A stretch of 64,000 nt of DNA from Buddleja alternifolia (Eukaryota > Streptophyta > Magnoliopsida > Lamiales > Scrophulariaceae). Made by a program: the position numbers and the translations under genes. Under the pieces are notes generated by a model. The model had not been told where the DNA came from, searched no databases, and worked only from the letters and a program-made list of their open reading frames with translations. The stretch lies in NCBI GenBank assembly GCA_019426215.1, contig CM033393.1, positions 6,544,046-6,608,045 of the forward strand, read 5' to 3'. Positions 1 to 10,742 of this stretch are shown one piece after another (position 1 is the first letter of the stretch; each line of letters opens with the position of its first letter).

Positions 1-2174
1 TGTGCCATCTTCACATGTTCTCGACTCCCTCATCTTTCACTTTGGGGAAGATCAAGATTCCTTCGTCTATCAGCCTATTGAACGTTCGATTCGCCAACTT
101 AGCTTCCCTGGAAACCTGCAGATCAAAGGTTTCAAAATGATCAACCTCAACAGTAATTATTTCAAAATTTAAAACGGGAAATAGATCCTCATCAATATTA
201 ATTATTGACTATCGGGGAAATAATTTCCTTCGAGTCTAATTTTTCTTGTGTTAAATTTCGGAACATAATACACTCATTAGTTTCGTGTGAGAAGGCATTA
301 TGCCATTTACAGTATGGTTTGCCTTTAATTTTTGCTTTTGATGGGATTCGATGTTTTCCTTTAAACCTAAGTATTTTATTAGCCAATAACCAATCAAAAA
401 TTTGTTATGTTTTCTGTACATCGAATGTATACTTCTTATCTTTTTTCGATTGTAAAGAACCAGTAGCTACACATTCTTTCTTTTCAAGGGCCCCACATTG
501 GAAGGGAGGTCCTTTTATGAATTCTACTAAGTCGATTTCATAGGCATCCTCAAATGCCCATGGGACTCCTACTTCGAAAGTATTAAAGCCCTGATGTTTT
601 CTTAGATTTTCTTCTTTTAACATATTTTCGTATCTTATTATGTTCTCAGCTAAGCTTTTAACATCAGGAAAAACCATCCCATCAAACTTTATCCTATACT
701 CGACGGACATATTCTGCTAAGCTATTTGAACAAACTCAGACTCTGGAATATTTAAATGACACTTAACCCTAGCCTTTTTAAATTGTGCTAAGAATTCTTC
801 TATCGACTCCCCTGTATTTTGCCTGATCTTTGCCAGATCACTCATTGATATCTCTAGGTCAGTTCAAGCAAAACGGTTTTGGAATTGAAATTGCATTTCA
901 TCCCAAGTGTGTATCAAGTTAGGTGACAAATTAATATACCAATTAAAAGGTGACTCAATTAAAGAACTAGGGAACAGTCTTAATTTGAGATAATCTTGAT
1001 CCGCTGCCTCTCGATATTGGCAGGTAAATCGAGATAAAACTAACGCTGACACATTATCGTCTCCCAAAAATAATGTAAAATTTGGGATTTTATGTTCGTC
1101 AGAAAGGGAAATGTTGGTCTACCCAATCAGGGTAAGGTTTTCCTGGAATTAAACATTGGTTTCTTCGAAAACCTGGACCATACATTCTTTCAATAGCCAA
1201 TTCAACTTGATTCTGAAAAGGGACTCGGACTTGTTGTCCCATGTTACCCCCCATATAGACGTTGGGCATAACTTGCCTCCCAGCATATGGGATTTGAAAG
1301 TTATTCGCAATGAAAGGAAGGTTTTGATTCATTTGGAAACCTGGAAAATTTTGGTTTCTGCATTAAAAGGGATGTTCGAAACTCCCAGGTAGTTTTGACC
1401 TTGCTATTGGTTTTGCCCCCCGGCATACTGCCCTTGAGCAAAACTGACATTTGGTTCGAAATTTCCAAAATTAACATTCGGGGTATATCCTGCTGGCATT
1501 TGTTCCTGACCGCTTGGCGGTATAGGAAAATTAGGCCTCACAGGTTGAGAATTAAACTGATTTGAATTTTCATTCTGTAAATTAGGATGTAGAGTCGGGT
1601 TACAATTCGAGTTTACGTTTTGTTGACTCGTATTATTCTGTTTTTCGAGAGGTGAAGGATTTGAAGTCTGACCGACTTCGAATTGGCTGTTTCGAGGTCG
1701 AGCCTCTCGAGGATAACTTAATGGGATCTCATTTGGGTTAATGTATCTATTTTGAGTCCTTGGTTCGACTGACACTAACTGGGATACTTTTTCTATTAAA
1801 ATATTATGTTTGTTAATTAAGGGCTCGAGTGACAAAACTACTTGAGCATTTATCATGTTCGAAAAAACGTCGCATGTTTGATTAAATATTTCACCCAACT
1901 CAGTTATTACCCGGGTGACCTCTCGAGCAAGCCCATCTCGAGTACTCACAGTAATATCCTGTACAATTGCCGTGAATATTCGGGCAGACTCTTGAGCCAG
2001 TGCTCGATACTGACCGTCAAACTCTTTTCTTTGATCTTCTCGAGCACCTGCTAAGGTCTGTTTCATAACTCGGACAAATTGTTCATACATTTTGTCCGCT
2101 CTGACCTTGTGTTTCGAAATCGGTTGAGCATCAAAATCCTTACCGAAATCGTCTCTAGCTGACTCATCTGACAT
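1..2174 (-). pseudogene. Ty3/gypsy gag, decayed, running off the left edge
   Basis: This is the capsid (gag) gene of a gypsy LTR retrotransposon read on the minus strand. It opens at the ATG at 2174 with a charged N-terminal part and a long Asn/Gln/Pro-rich linker. The capsid core follows around 864-1067 (residues such as LFPSSLIESPFNWYINL and the WDEMQFQFQNRF block typical of retrotransposon gag). The C-terminal part has a YCKWHN..SHETNEC zinc-binding-like motif near 300. The reading frame is broken: a TAG at 1404-1406 sits where CAG/CAA-rich (Gln) sequence continues, there are frame changes near 1335-1400 and 1070-1100, and further stops lie below 861 and 402. The LTR and a primer-binding-like site lie directly upstream, so this is the 5' half of an element whose pol is outside the window. 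It is not expected to make protein. Confidence 0.85.
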
Positions 2175-2238
2175 TATTTATTATATTTTATTTTACTTTC
2201 GAAGATATTAGGATATCAGTTATAAAAAACGACTCACA

Positions 2239-2250
2239 CTGTGGTCGCCA
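2239..2250 (-). other. Probable primer-binding site of the left gypsy element
   Basis: On the minus strand the sequence TGGCGACCACAG begins a few bases after the LTR end and precedes the gag ATG by about 65 bases. TGG-initial sites in this position are the usual minus-strand primer-binding sites of LTR retrotransposons. The matching tRNA was not determined. Confidence 0.6.
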
Positions 2251-2256
2251 AAAATT

Positions 2257-2979
2257 TGTTTCGTGATAAAACAAATACGAATGAGGTGAATCCGATTATT
2301 CATTTCGAGCCCCGTGATAATCTATAACTTGAGATTATCTTTCAACCTTTGCGTTCGATACACTATTTGGTTGTTCAAGTCTTAAATTATATGCTGATTA
2401 TTGTTTTCAAATTCAATAATAAGATGAAAGAAAAACTCAAGTCAAGATAAAAATTATCTATCAAATACTTAAATCTGAAAAAAGATAATTTTATACCTCT
2501 ATGATAATCTTTCGATCGTATGTTTACAAACACAAGCTTTTGGAAGAGAAAATCTGTCAACTCCTTGCTGTGCTAAATTACTCCTAAATTACGCTACAAA
2601 CTACTCCTAAGGCTAGAGCTAGTTCTAAGAAAATAAAAAACGTAGAGTTGTGATTGTGGTTGTGATTCCTTTTTTTTTTTCATCTTCACTTGTATATATT
2701 CCTACTTCATGAACCCACGTTCCTCGTCTTCGGCAACTGCTCATAACTGCCTTTTCAAAATCTTTTGTTTTGGCGCGTCTCCTTCTTGGGCGGACTCCTC
2801 ATTCTTTGGGCTTGTTTCCAGGTCTTCCAATTGACTTCTTTGGGCCGAGTCTCTGATTCATAAAGTTTGAGTTTTAAAGGGTTCACTTCTTTTATTTTTA
2901 GACTCATTATCTTGTACTTACTGGGCCGTTTGAGCTTTTTAATTCGAAAAACCCATTTAATTTTTTATGTGTAAACACA
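2257..2979 (-). repeat. 5' LTR of the left gypsy element
   Basis: About 720 bases of non-coding sequence lie between the gag leader and unrelated DNA. On the minus strand it starts near a TGTTTACACA end and finishes with ...GAAACA just before the primer-binding-like site. A TATA-like stretch lies near 2690-2700. The mate LTR is outside the window, so the boundaries are approximate to a few bases and no target-site duplication could be tested. Confidence 0.6.
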
Positions 2980-3140
2980 CAAATTCACGACAAAGGGTTG
3001 GGTTCATCCTACCATGATACTTTCGTTGTCTTAGCTTCGGGCCGCCATTGTTTACAGCCGAGCTTTTGTGAAACATGAAAATCAATGTTAATGGAACACT
3101 AAAAAATTTGATAAATCTTTGAAGACAAATGAAGAGTTTA

Positions 3141-3381
3141 ATCAGGTTGGCGAATTGTAATATTGGACACAGATCCATTGGCAGACAGAACACAAATCCC
3201 TCTATGCCCTTTCTGAGCAAATGTAAGGATCTTCCCTGCAACATCCTGCAAAATATTTACAACTTAAAAGAGAAACACGACTTTAATGATCATTTGTGAA
3301 AACTGACACTAGCTCTCCAGGGTATAAAGTTACTACAATGTGGTGTGAAATCCCCTCCTGCCGTGTTTGCAAACAATTCAC
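3141..3381 (-). pseudogene. AHL (AT-hook, PPC/DUF296 domain) gene fragment
   Basis: Two consecutive exons of the PPC domain of an AT-hook nuclear-localised (AHL) DNA-binding protein are recognisable on the minus strand. The upstream exon starts after a pyrimidine tract and CAG at 3382 and reads GELFANTAGGDFTPH. The downstream exon starts after TTTTGCAG at 3246 and reads DVAGKILTFAQKG, then ICVLSANGSVSNITIRQP, which are hallmark PPC residues. Defects: a one-base frame change after TPH in the upstream exon, and a stop (TAA at 3138-3140) directly after RQPD where intact genes continue with an SSGG..TYEGRFEI strand. No AT-hook exon is visible. The fragment lies about 160 bases from the gypsy LTR. 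AHL proteins are nuclear regulators, but this copy looks non-functional. Confidence 0.8.
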
Positions 3382-4091
3382 CTGCACAGTGACAGCAAAA
3401 GTGTAAAGACAAAATTTGAATAGAAACAATAATGGAATTCCAAACATTAGAATGAAGGGTTGACCTGGTCAACCACACCACCCACTCCACAAAATGTAGT
3501 AAATAAATAAATATCAAAGGAATATTAATAAGAAATACTCAAATTAACCTAATACTGAAACCCTAATTCAGACAAAGATCCCCATTTTTTGTGCTAGACT
3601 AATTGAACTTTTACCATAGAATTTAAAACAATAAACTCAATCTAAATGAAACCCAAACCAATTTATTACAAATTGAAAAATAAAAACAGCTAAAAGGAGA
3701 GCAAAGTATTTTTCATAGTGACAAATTTAGCTAAAAAAATAAATAAATTAAACTCAATCTCATTGAAACTTTTATTTATTTAAAATAGTACATGAGAAGA
3801 TAACAATTGATGATAGTTGCAGACTTGCATTATCTCATCACAAGTTAACACAACTAAAATCACAGATTTACTTCCGCCAAAGGAGGAGTAAATTAAACTC
3901 CACTAAGCTCTGAACTTTTTATCTAATTTGCCGCACACGAACAATCACAACCATCCTAGTCGACGAGACCGACGTCGTCGGACTCAGAATCCAAATCCAC
4001 ATATGGTTGTAGACAAGCAAGAATAATCCCTTTTTTTTATTTATTTATTTGCTATCAGAAAATGAACAAATAATATCTATATATATATACG
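3382..4091. other. Non-coding stretch between the AHL and response-regulator fragments
   Basis: AT-rich, intron-like DNA. A short minus-strand reading frame at 3960-4030 (DSESDDVGLVD then a stop) faintly resembles the start of the AP3 C-terminal exon (GLVDN..D), but the match is too short to call. A CGACGTCG palindrome lies near 3970. Nothing else was recognised. Confidence 0.4.
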
Positions 4092-4866
4092 AGAACACCA
4101 GCCTTAAATTCTTTTAGAAGTTCATATCCGGTCATTCCACGCATACAATGGTCTGTCATTATCAGGTTTACCTTCAATACATCAGATAAAAAAAAATTAA
4201 AACTAAATCCCAAAAGTTCACAACCTTACATGTAAACATCCGATGAAAAATTGTTCACTACACAATAAATTAGTCCAACAATCAACCAAAATTCTAGAAG
4301 TCTTGATCAAATAAAATCAGTAAAACTTAAACTTTGGACATTAAAGACCCATTTTCTTTTTCTAACCCCCATATTAAACCCAGACTAACCAATTTGAATA
4401 CTCGGTTGCAGAATGGCATTTCATTTCGTATTTTATTTCGTGTATTCACAATTTCACATAAGTGTGTGAAATATTTTTTAATATATAAATTTGGCGGCAT
4501 AGATTATATGCACTCTCATCTGACCATTTTGGGGAATACGAACTGAAATAATATTTAGAATTATATAAAAAATCTCGCATTAAAACCAACAAGCACCAAG
4601 CATAAAACTTTAATAATTCAATAAAGTTTAAATGTAAACACAATTTCTATTCACAAAAATAAAATAAAAAAAGAAAAAGCAAGCTTTATTCTTTCTATTC
4701 ACAAAATTAAAATAGAAAAAGAAAAAACAAGCTTTATTCTTTGTATTCACAAAAATAAAATAGAAAAAGAAAAGGAAAGCTTTATTCTTACACGATTAGT
4801 GATTACATCAATTACAAGGGAGGTTCTTTCTCCATCTAACATGCCTAAATACTGAAGAGCCCAAAT
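4092..4866 (-). pseudogene. Type-A response regulator (cytokinin signalling) fragment
   Basis: Two exon-like pieces of a receiver domain are seen on the minus strand. The piece at 4792-4866 reads ALQYLGMLDGERTSL..., following a TTCAG acceptor-like site and ending at a GTAAGA donor. The piece at 4092-4171 starts after TTGAAG and reads [20 protein letters not shown]. The latter carries the phospho-acceptor Asp (MTD) and the GMTGYELL loop of plant type-A ARR proteins, but CMPG has become CMRG and DY has become DH. The N-terminal DD-motif exon and the C-terminal Lys-motif exons are missing. It is therefore a fragment, not a working phosphorelay protein. It lies directly next to an AP3 exon fragment, an arrangement not expected of a normal gene. 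Confidence 0.7.
4645..4790. repeat. 48-bp tandem repeat, three copies
   Basis: Units begin at 4645, 4693 and 4741 with TATTCACAAAA and end in an A/G-rich run plus AAGCTTTATTCTT. The array sits between the two response-regulator exon fragments. Confidence 0.85.
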
Positions 4867-4903
4867 AAAAAAAAAATTCAAAATAAATAAATTAATTCAA
4901 AAC

Positions 4904-4957
4904 CTTTCTGTCAGCGAACTGTCCACATCTTCTACAAGATTAACGATTTGATCATAG
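4904..4957 (-). pseudogene. AP3: AP3/DEFICIENS K-box exon, 3' part
   Basis: This is the second part of a MADS-box K-domain exon whose first part lies at 18358-18404, on the far side of copia element 1. Joined across the target duplication the frame is open and reads DQIVNLVEDVDSSLTER before a GT at 4902-4903, matching the B-class AP3/DEF signature. The family's usual LIRERK is shortened to ER, so about three residues appear deleted near the exon end. The exon that follows is response-regulator-like rather than the expected AP3 exon. Confidence 0.75.
4953..4957. repeat. Target-site duplication CATAG, left copy
   Basis: CATAG directly precedes the TG start of the copia 1 5' LTR and recurs at 18353-18357 after its 3' LTR. 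Confidence 0.85.
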
Positions 4958-6477
4958 TGTTGGAGATTTCTAAATGAAAAGTGTATGGACACGATTTACA
5001 TAAGAAACTCGAACATTGTAAGTATCTGGGATACGAAATATTATTGGATAATATTAATTTATGTTCTGAGTAAATGAGTTTAGCATTTCGAATTTTTCAA
5101 ATCGGATTTAAAACGAATGAGAAATTAAGTGCCAAAGTGAGGTGTTTGAAGAGGATTATCCCACATAGGAAATGGATCAAAGTTGTAATTGGTTTATATA
5201 CAATTACCTTGAGGTAAAAGGTTGGCCCTTCGGGTTATCCCATGTTTGTGGGTTTTGTGTGGAGAGAGGACCTAGCTATGGTCCGGTTCATCACACACAC
5301 GCCGCCGCCACCGCCATCTGTCCTCCCCCAGGCTCGTTTCGTGGGTCTGGGCTTGGGAAATATTGGTTGTGTTTGTTTCTATTTTAGGGTTTTTTTTGGT
5401 GAATTTTTTTTTCGGGAGTTGTGTATTTTGATGAAAATATGTTTGGTTTTGTATTTAATTTATTTTCAGAAGAGACAAAAGTTACTGTAGCAGTCAAATC
5501 ATGTAAGTTTTTGTCTGAAAAGTTGTGGTTATAATTAGTTAACGATTGAAAAATATAATATATTATAAGTTTTAAATGATTGTAATATTATGGTTATATA
5601 TATATATATATATATATTTGTAGTTGATGTAATTAGTAGGCACCTTAAAGTAGACACAAATAGGAAGACAATAGCTGACAAATTCTTTGACCAAAAAAGT
5701 CCTTTTTGGTAAAAAAAACATAAAGCAAACAAGTTTTGGCCAAAAATTTTGGCCAACATTTGTTTGAAAACAGAAACAAACGCAACCATTAATTTTTTGG
5801 ACAAAAAAATTTGATTCCACAAATATTGATCCATAAGAATTTATCCAACAATTGAAAATCTGATCCGTTAAATTGAGATTGAACAAACGCTGGTCACATG
5901 TGTGTTTTTTTTAATTAGCCTTCTAGAAGGTCTAACATTCGAACATTGTGGTTTTACGTTCGAAAATTGATCATTGAACGTTTGAACGTTGCATTTTGGA
6001 TGTTCGAACGTTGACGCTTCTAGAAGAAATATCTGAAACACCTTAAACGTTTCAGCTGCATTAGTAGTCGAAGACATTTTGGCCTAATGTTCGAACGTTG
6101 GGGTGCTCACGTTCGAATGTGGGCGGCAGTTTCAGACTGCAAATTTAATTCTCTTATTTAAGTGGTTGGATTTTCAAGCCTATAAATAGGCCTCTCCAGC
6201 TGAATGCAAAATCACAACAATAGTTTTTCTCAATTTTTTCTCTCATTCACTCATATTCTCTCAAGAGTTCTAAGTAGCAAAAGTTTGTTCGGTTCTGGAA
6301 TTTGAAGTGGTTTCAAATTTTGAACGTATGTCATTGTATCTTGGGACGCTCATTGCAATAACCCGTACCACCTAGGCAGGGCAATATAGCATTAATGATA
6401 GAGAGTTCTCTCTCGACTCAATATAATCATCCATTTGTTGTTAGCATTTTGATACGTTCGTGAAGTTTTGTCTAACA
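4958..6477 (+). repeat. Copia 1 5' LTR
   Basis: Starts TGTTGGAG and ends ...TTTTGTCTAACA. It is 1520 bases long because of a 423-base MITE at 5365-5787; without it the length matches the 3' LTR. A TATA-like CCTATAAATAGG lies at about 6179-6190. The segment 5930-6125 is rich in TTCGAA and GAACGTT motifs. Confidence 0.9.
5365..5787. mobile_element. MITE with GGTTGTGTTTG ends inside the copia 1 5' LTR
   Basis: Terminal inverted repeats GGTTGTGTTTGTTTCT and AGAAACAAACGCAACC (one mismatch) bound 423 bases of non-coding DNA, flanked by ATT at 5362-5364 and 5788-5790. The copia 1 3' LTR lacks the insert and reads straight through (GATATTAATTTTTTGG near 17640), so the empty site is known. A 3-bp duplication and these ends fit PIF/Harbinger-type MITEs. 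The body contains a (TA)n run at 5597-5618. Confidence 0.85.
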
Positions 6478-6524
6478 AACTTAACGATAAATTTGTTGTT
6501 GTTCAAAATCTGTCACTTTGTTCA

Positions 6525-9500
6525 AATGGATAATGTGGGTGATGTTGATGGCGCTACTCTTGATTTTGGTCTTGGACCGAGTGCTAGTCTTGGTCTCGGT
6601 ATTGGCTTTGGCTCTGGTGGTGGTGTCGATTTTGACTCCGGTTCCGGTTCCGGTTCTTGCTCCGGTTCTAATCCACCAATGGTTCCACCAGTTAATCCAG
6701 TTATTTCTGCTCGGCCGAAAGGCCGTCGAAGTTCAGCGCGACGGACTTCAAGAGATGGCAGCAAAAGATGATGTTCTATCTCACCACTTTGAACATGGCG
6801 ATGTTTCTGAGGGAGGATGCTCCTTATGTCCTGAAGGACTCAACCAATAACCAACTGAAGGTGGAATATGATGTCTAGCACGGCACAACTGTGATCTCCT
6901 TTGTAGGAATTACATCCTCAGAGGGTTAGATGATTCGCTTTATAGCATTCATTAAAGACCTCTGGGAGGCACTGGATAAGAAGTATAGAACTGAGGATGC
7001 CCGACTAAACAAGTTTGTGGTCGCGAAGTTCTTAGACTTCAAAATGGTGGACTCTAAGTCCTTGACGGGTCAAATCCAAGTGCTTCAGATAATTATTCAT
7101 GAAGTTCATGCTGAGGACATGGATCTGAGCGAAAGGAGATGAGGCCGAAAGACTTGGTTGTCCGTCTCAGAATCGAGGAAGACAACCGAGTTTCTGACAA
7201 GAAGCCTCCGATGCAGGCGATGGCAAACATCGCAGAAGTTTGGTAAAGCTCAAATCGGAAAAAAAAACTCTAGGGAAAGTCCAAAGAGAACTCCCATAAA
7301 AAGAAAGGCAAGTTACAACTGTGGTCATCGTGGACACTGGGCTAGAGACTACAAAGAGCCCAAAAAAATAAGTCTCAAGGATAAGGTTGTGGTTAAAATC
7401 AGAATAAAGGCAAGAACCAATTTCAGAACCAGGTTTAGGTTCAAGTGAACTTAGTTGAAGATGATGTCCAGGGCATCACTGAGATGATTGATGATCTGTC
7501 TGACAATCAGGTGCAGATTGATCTGACTTATCTTGATCTCACTGTTATCGTGTTCGAAGCCAATTTGGTAGGCAACCCGAGAAAGTGGTTCATAGATACT
7601 GGGTCTACTCGCCACATCTGCTCTAATAAAGATGCATTCTCCTCCTATACCCCAACTGATAGACGTAGAATGTTCATGTGAAACTCGGCCACATCTCCAA
7701 TGGTCGGAATGGGGAAAGTTGTACTAAAGATGACTTCAGACAAAGAGCTGGCGTTGACTGAAGTTCTTCATGTTTTGGAGATTCGCAAAAATTTGGTTTC
7801 CGATTCAGCTTTAGTCAAGAATGGGTTCAAGTTAGTCTTCTAGGCTGATAGGTTTTCTTTAACGAAGAGAGAATTTTATGTTTGAAAAGGTTACCTTGAG
7901 CAGGACCTTTTCAAAATGAATGAAATAAATGTAATCTGCTTTGTTGTAATTGAGAAAGTAAGCAATAAAAGTATTGAGAGTTCTGTTTATTAGCTTGAGT
8001 ATTCTAATTTGTGGCATGTTAGACTAGGACATGTAAATTATAATACTATTCGAAGATTGGTTAACTTGAACTTATTACCAACTTTTAAAGTTGAAAATGA
8101 ACATAAATGCGAAATTCGCATTGAGGCAAAACTAGTCCAACAACTGTTTCCTTCCGTGGAAAGAAATCCGGCACCTCTAGAACTTATTCACAGTGATATC
8201 TGTGATTTGAAGTTTGTGCAAATTAGAGGTGGAAAAAAGTATTTCATTATATTCATAGATGATTGCACAAAGTATTGTTATGTGTATTTACTAAGAAGTA
8301 AAGACGAATCGCTTGGAGCGTTTACACATTACACAAAACAGAAGTTGAAAATCAACTTAGGCAAAGGATAAAAGCTATCCGAAGTGATAAAGGTGGACAA
8401 TACTGAGCGCCTTTTGATGAATTTTGTACCAACTCTTAAATTATTCATCAAACGACGGCACTATACTTACCTCAATCAAATGGCGTTGCTGAACGCAAGA
8501 ATCACACTCTCAAAGAAATGATGAATGCGATATTGATAAATTCTGGACTACCACAGAATTTGTGGGAGGAGACAATCCTCTACGCGAACTACATTCTTAA
8601 CAAAATTCCCCACAAAAATAGGAGTGAAACTCCGTACGAACTTTGAAAAGGTCAAAATCCTTCATATAAGTACCTCAAAGTGTGGGGATATTTGGCTAAG
8701 GTAGAAGTACCCAAACCCAAACAAGTAAAGATAACTCTTAAAACTATGGACTGAATATTCATAGGTTATGCACTTAATAGTAGCGTCTATCGATTTTTGG
8801 TACATAAATCAAAAATATCAGAGATTCATGAAGGTACTATCATGGAATCTAGAAATGCTTCATTTTTCGAGGATATCTTTCCAAATACGGAAAGAAACGA
8901 ACAAGGTCCTCTTAAAAGAACGTATGATGATTCTACGAGTAGTTCTAATTCCGGGGATGAAGAACCACATCGTAGAAAAGGGCAAGAGTTCCAAAATCTT
9001 TTAGTCCTGATTTTATATCATATACATTAGAAGGGGAACCAAGGATGATTAAGGAAGCTATGTCAGGTCCAGATGCTTAACTTTGGAAAGAGGCTATCAA
9101 TAGTGAAATCGAGTCTAATTTGCACAACCATACTTGGGAGTTGGTTGATCCTCCAAAGGGAAGTAAGCCTTTGAGCTGTAAATGGATTCTGAAAAGAAAG
9201 TATAAAACTAATGGAACTATTGATAAGTATAACGCCCGATTGGTAGTCAAAGGATACCGACAAACGGAGGGTCTTGATTTCTTTGATATTTATTCTTCGG
9301 TGATGAGAATAACATCCATAAGATTATTCATAGCTATTGTTGCGCTGCATAACCTTGAGATACATCAAATGGATGTTAAGACTGCATTTCTGAACAGAGA
9401 ATTAGATGGAGAAATATACATGGAACAACCCGAGAGGTATGTTGCTCCTGGAAAGGAGAAGAAAGTATGTAATATTGTGAAGTCATTATATGGACTCAAA

Positions 9501-9925
9501 TAAGCGCCAAAGCACTGGCATGAAAAGTTTGACAGCATGATGTTGTCAAATGGTTTCAAGATCAATAAGTGTGATAAATGAGTGTATGTTAGAAAAATAC
9601 ATTACGCATATGTCATAGTGTGCCTATATGTCGATGACATATTGATAATGGGTAGTAATCATGAAATTATCATAAATACTAAAGGAATGTTAAAGAAAAA
9701 CTTTGACAGGAAGGATATGGGACTTGCAGATGTCATATTAAGAATTAAAATCTTGAGGACTTCTGAAGGACTAGTCTTATCACAATCTCATTATGTTGAG
9801 ACGATTTTGGAAAAGTTTCGTCCAAGCGATAGTGTACCAGTCAAGATACCAGTCAAGCGATAGTCTACGCAAGAACCATGGCGAACCCGTATTACATTTA
9901 GAATATGCTAGGGTCATTTGGAGTC
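6525..9925 (+). pseudogene. Copia 1 gag-pol, 5' portion
   Basis: A decayed copia polyprotein. It begins with ATG at 6525 and an 80-residue Gly/Ser/Asp-rich stretch encoded partly by a TCCGGT hexanucleotide repeat. A one-base frame change then leads into the gag core (KFSATDFKRWQQKMMFYLTT, then DLWEALDKKYRTEDARLN). The zinc knuckle at about 7315-7360 reads YNCGHRGHWARDY, with its first and last Cys replaced. Protease WFIDTGSTRHIC is near 7585. The integrase zinc region [10 protein letters not shown] and core HSDICDL lie at 8009-8370, and reverse transcriptase at 9120-9863 with CLYVDDILIMGS. Multiple stops interrupt it (for example CAA to TAA after SLYGLK at about 9502). The frame is finally broken at 9930 by insertion of copia 2. 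Confidence 0.9.
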
Positions 9926-9930
9926 TGATC
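9926..9930. repeat. Target-site duplication TGATC of copia 2, left copy
   Basis: TGATC before the copia 2 5' LTR pairs with TGATG at 16059-16063 after its 3' LTR; one base differs, consistent with a later mutation. Confidence 0.75.
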
Positions 9931-10724
9931 TGTTAAATATTTTGTATAGATGCAAAAGTTAAAGGTGGAAGAATTGAAAAGAGTGAAGAAATGTGCTGGG
10001 TAGTTAACGAGCTTGTCCCACATAGAAAGTCTAAAAGAGTTCAAGTGCCTTTATATACAAAAAGGTGATATATTAGTTTACTAATATATAAAATGGAGCT
10101 ATGCTCTAGTGAATTGCACCACACGCGCGAGCGCACGTGGCGCAAAGTGGCTCATTGATGGCGCTTTTGTGGCACTTTTATGGCGGCACTTGGCACTTGG
10201 ACACGAGGCAACGCGTATGCGTGTGCGATTAATATCGTGTGACTAAAATTAAATTTTATTTAATTTTTTCCATGGGCGCGAAGCACTAGATTACAACCCA
10301 AATTCTCTGGATTACTTGACGTTGTATTCTGAAAGAACACAACTCATGATAAGTGTTTGTGAAAAGTCCTAAATGAATTGGTGTGTCTTTTCTCATATTA
10401 ACAGAGACAACAATTCGTAGGAAACTTTTAAACATCTATAAATAGATGATACAAATCCAGAAAATATATAACAAAAATTATCAGTTTTCTTCTTCTTCGT
10501 TTTCAATTCATTCATTATCAATATACACAATTTCGTAGAGAATTCTGTAGACAATTTTCAGAATTGCTGTCTGAAAATTGTGTAAGTTTTGTTGTATCCT
10601 TGGAAGTGATTTGCCATATCAACCCGATAGCAAATATAGTGGGGGCAAATATCACTTTAAAGAAATTATCTTTGACAAGCCTCAAAACCAATTTTCGTTT
10701 CTACCCATATAAATTTTTCTAACA
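9931..10724 (+). repeat. Copia 2 5' LTR
   Basis: Starts TGTTAAATATTTTG and ends TTTTTCTAACA. It contains a CG-rich CACGCGCGAGCGCACGTGG patch near 10120-10140 and a TATA-like CTATAAATAGATG at 10436-10448. The bases after the LTR show no complement to the initiator-Met tRNA 3' end. Confidence 0.92.
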
Positions 10725-10742
10725 ATTTTAAGTGATATTGCA

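Noticed and set aside
3960..4030. AP3 C-terminal exon on the minus strand (DSESDDVGLVD)
   Set aside because: The match to the AP3 GLVDN..D block is only a few residues and contains a stop; too weak to annotate.
6460..6850. Overlapping Gly/Ser-, Leu/Val- and Pro/Glu-rich reading frames on both strands
   Set aside because: They are alternative readings of one hexanucleotide-rich stretch; only the plus frame starting at 6525 fits a known gene (copia 1 gag).
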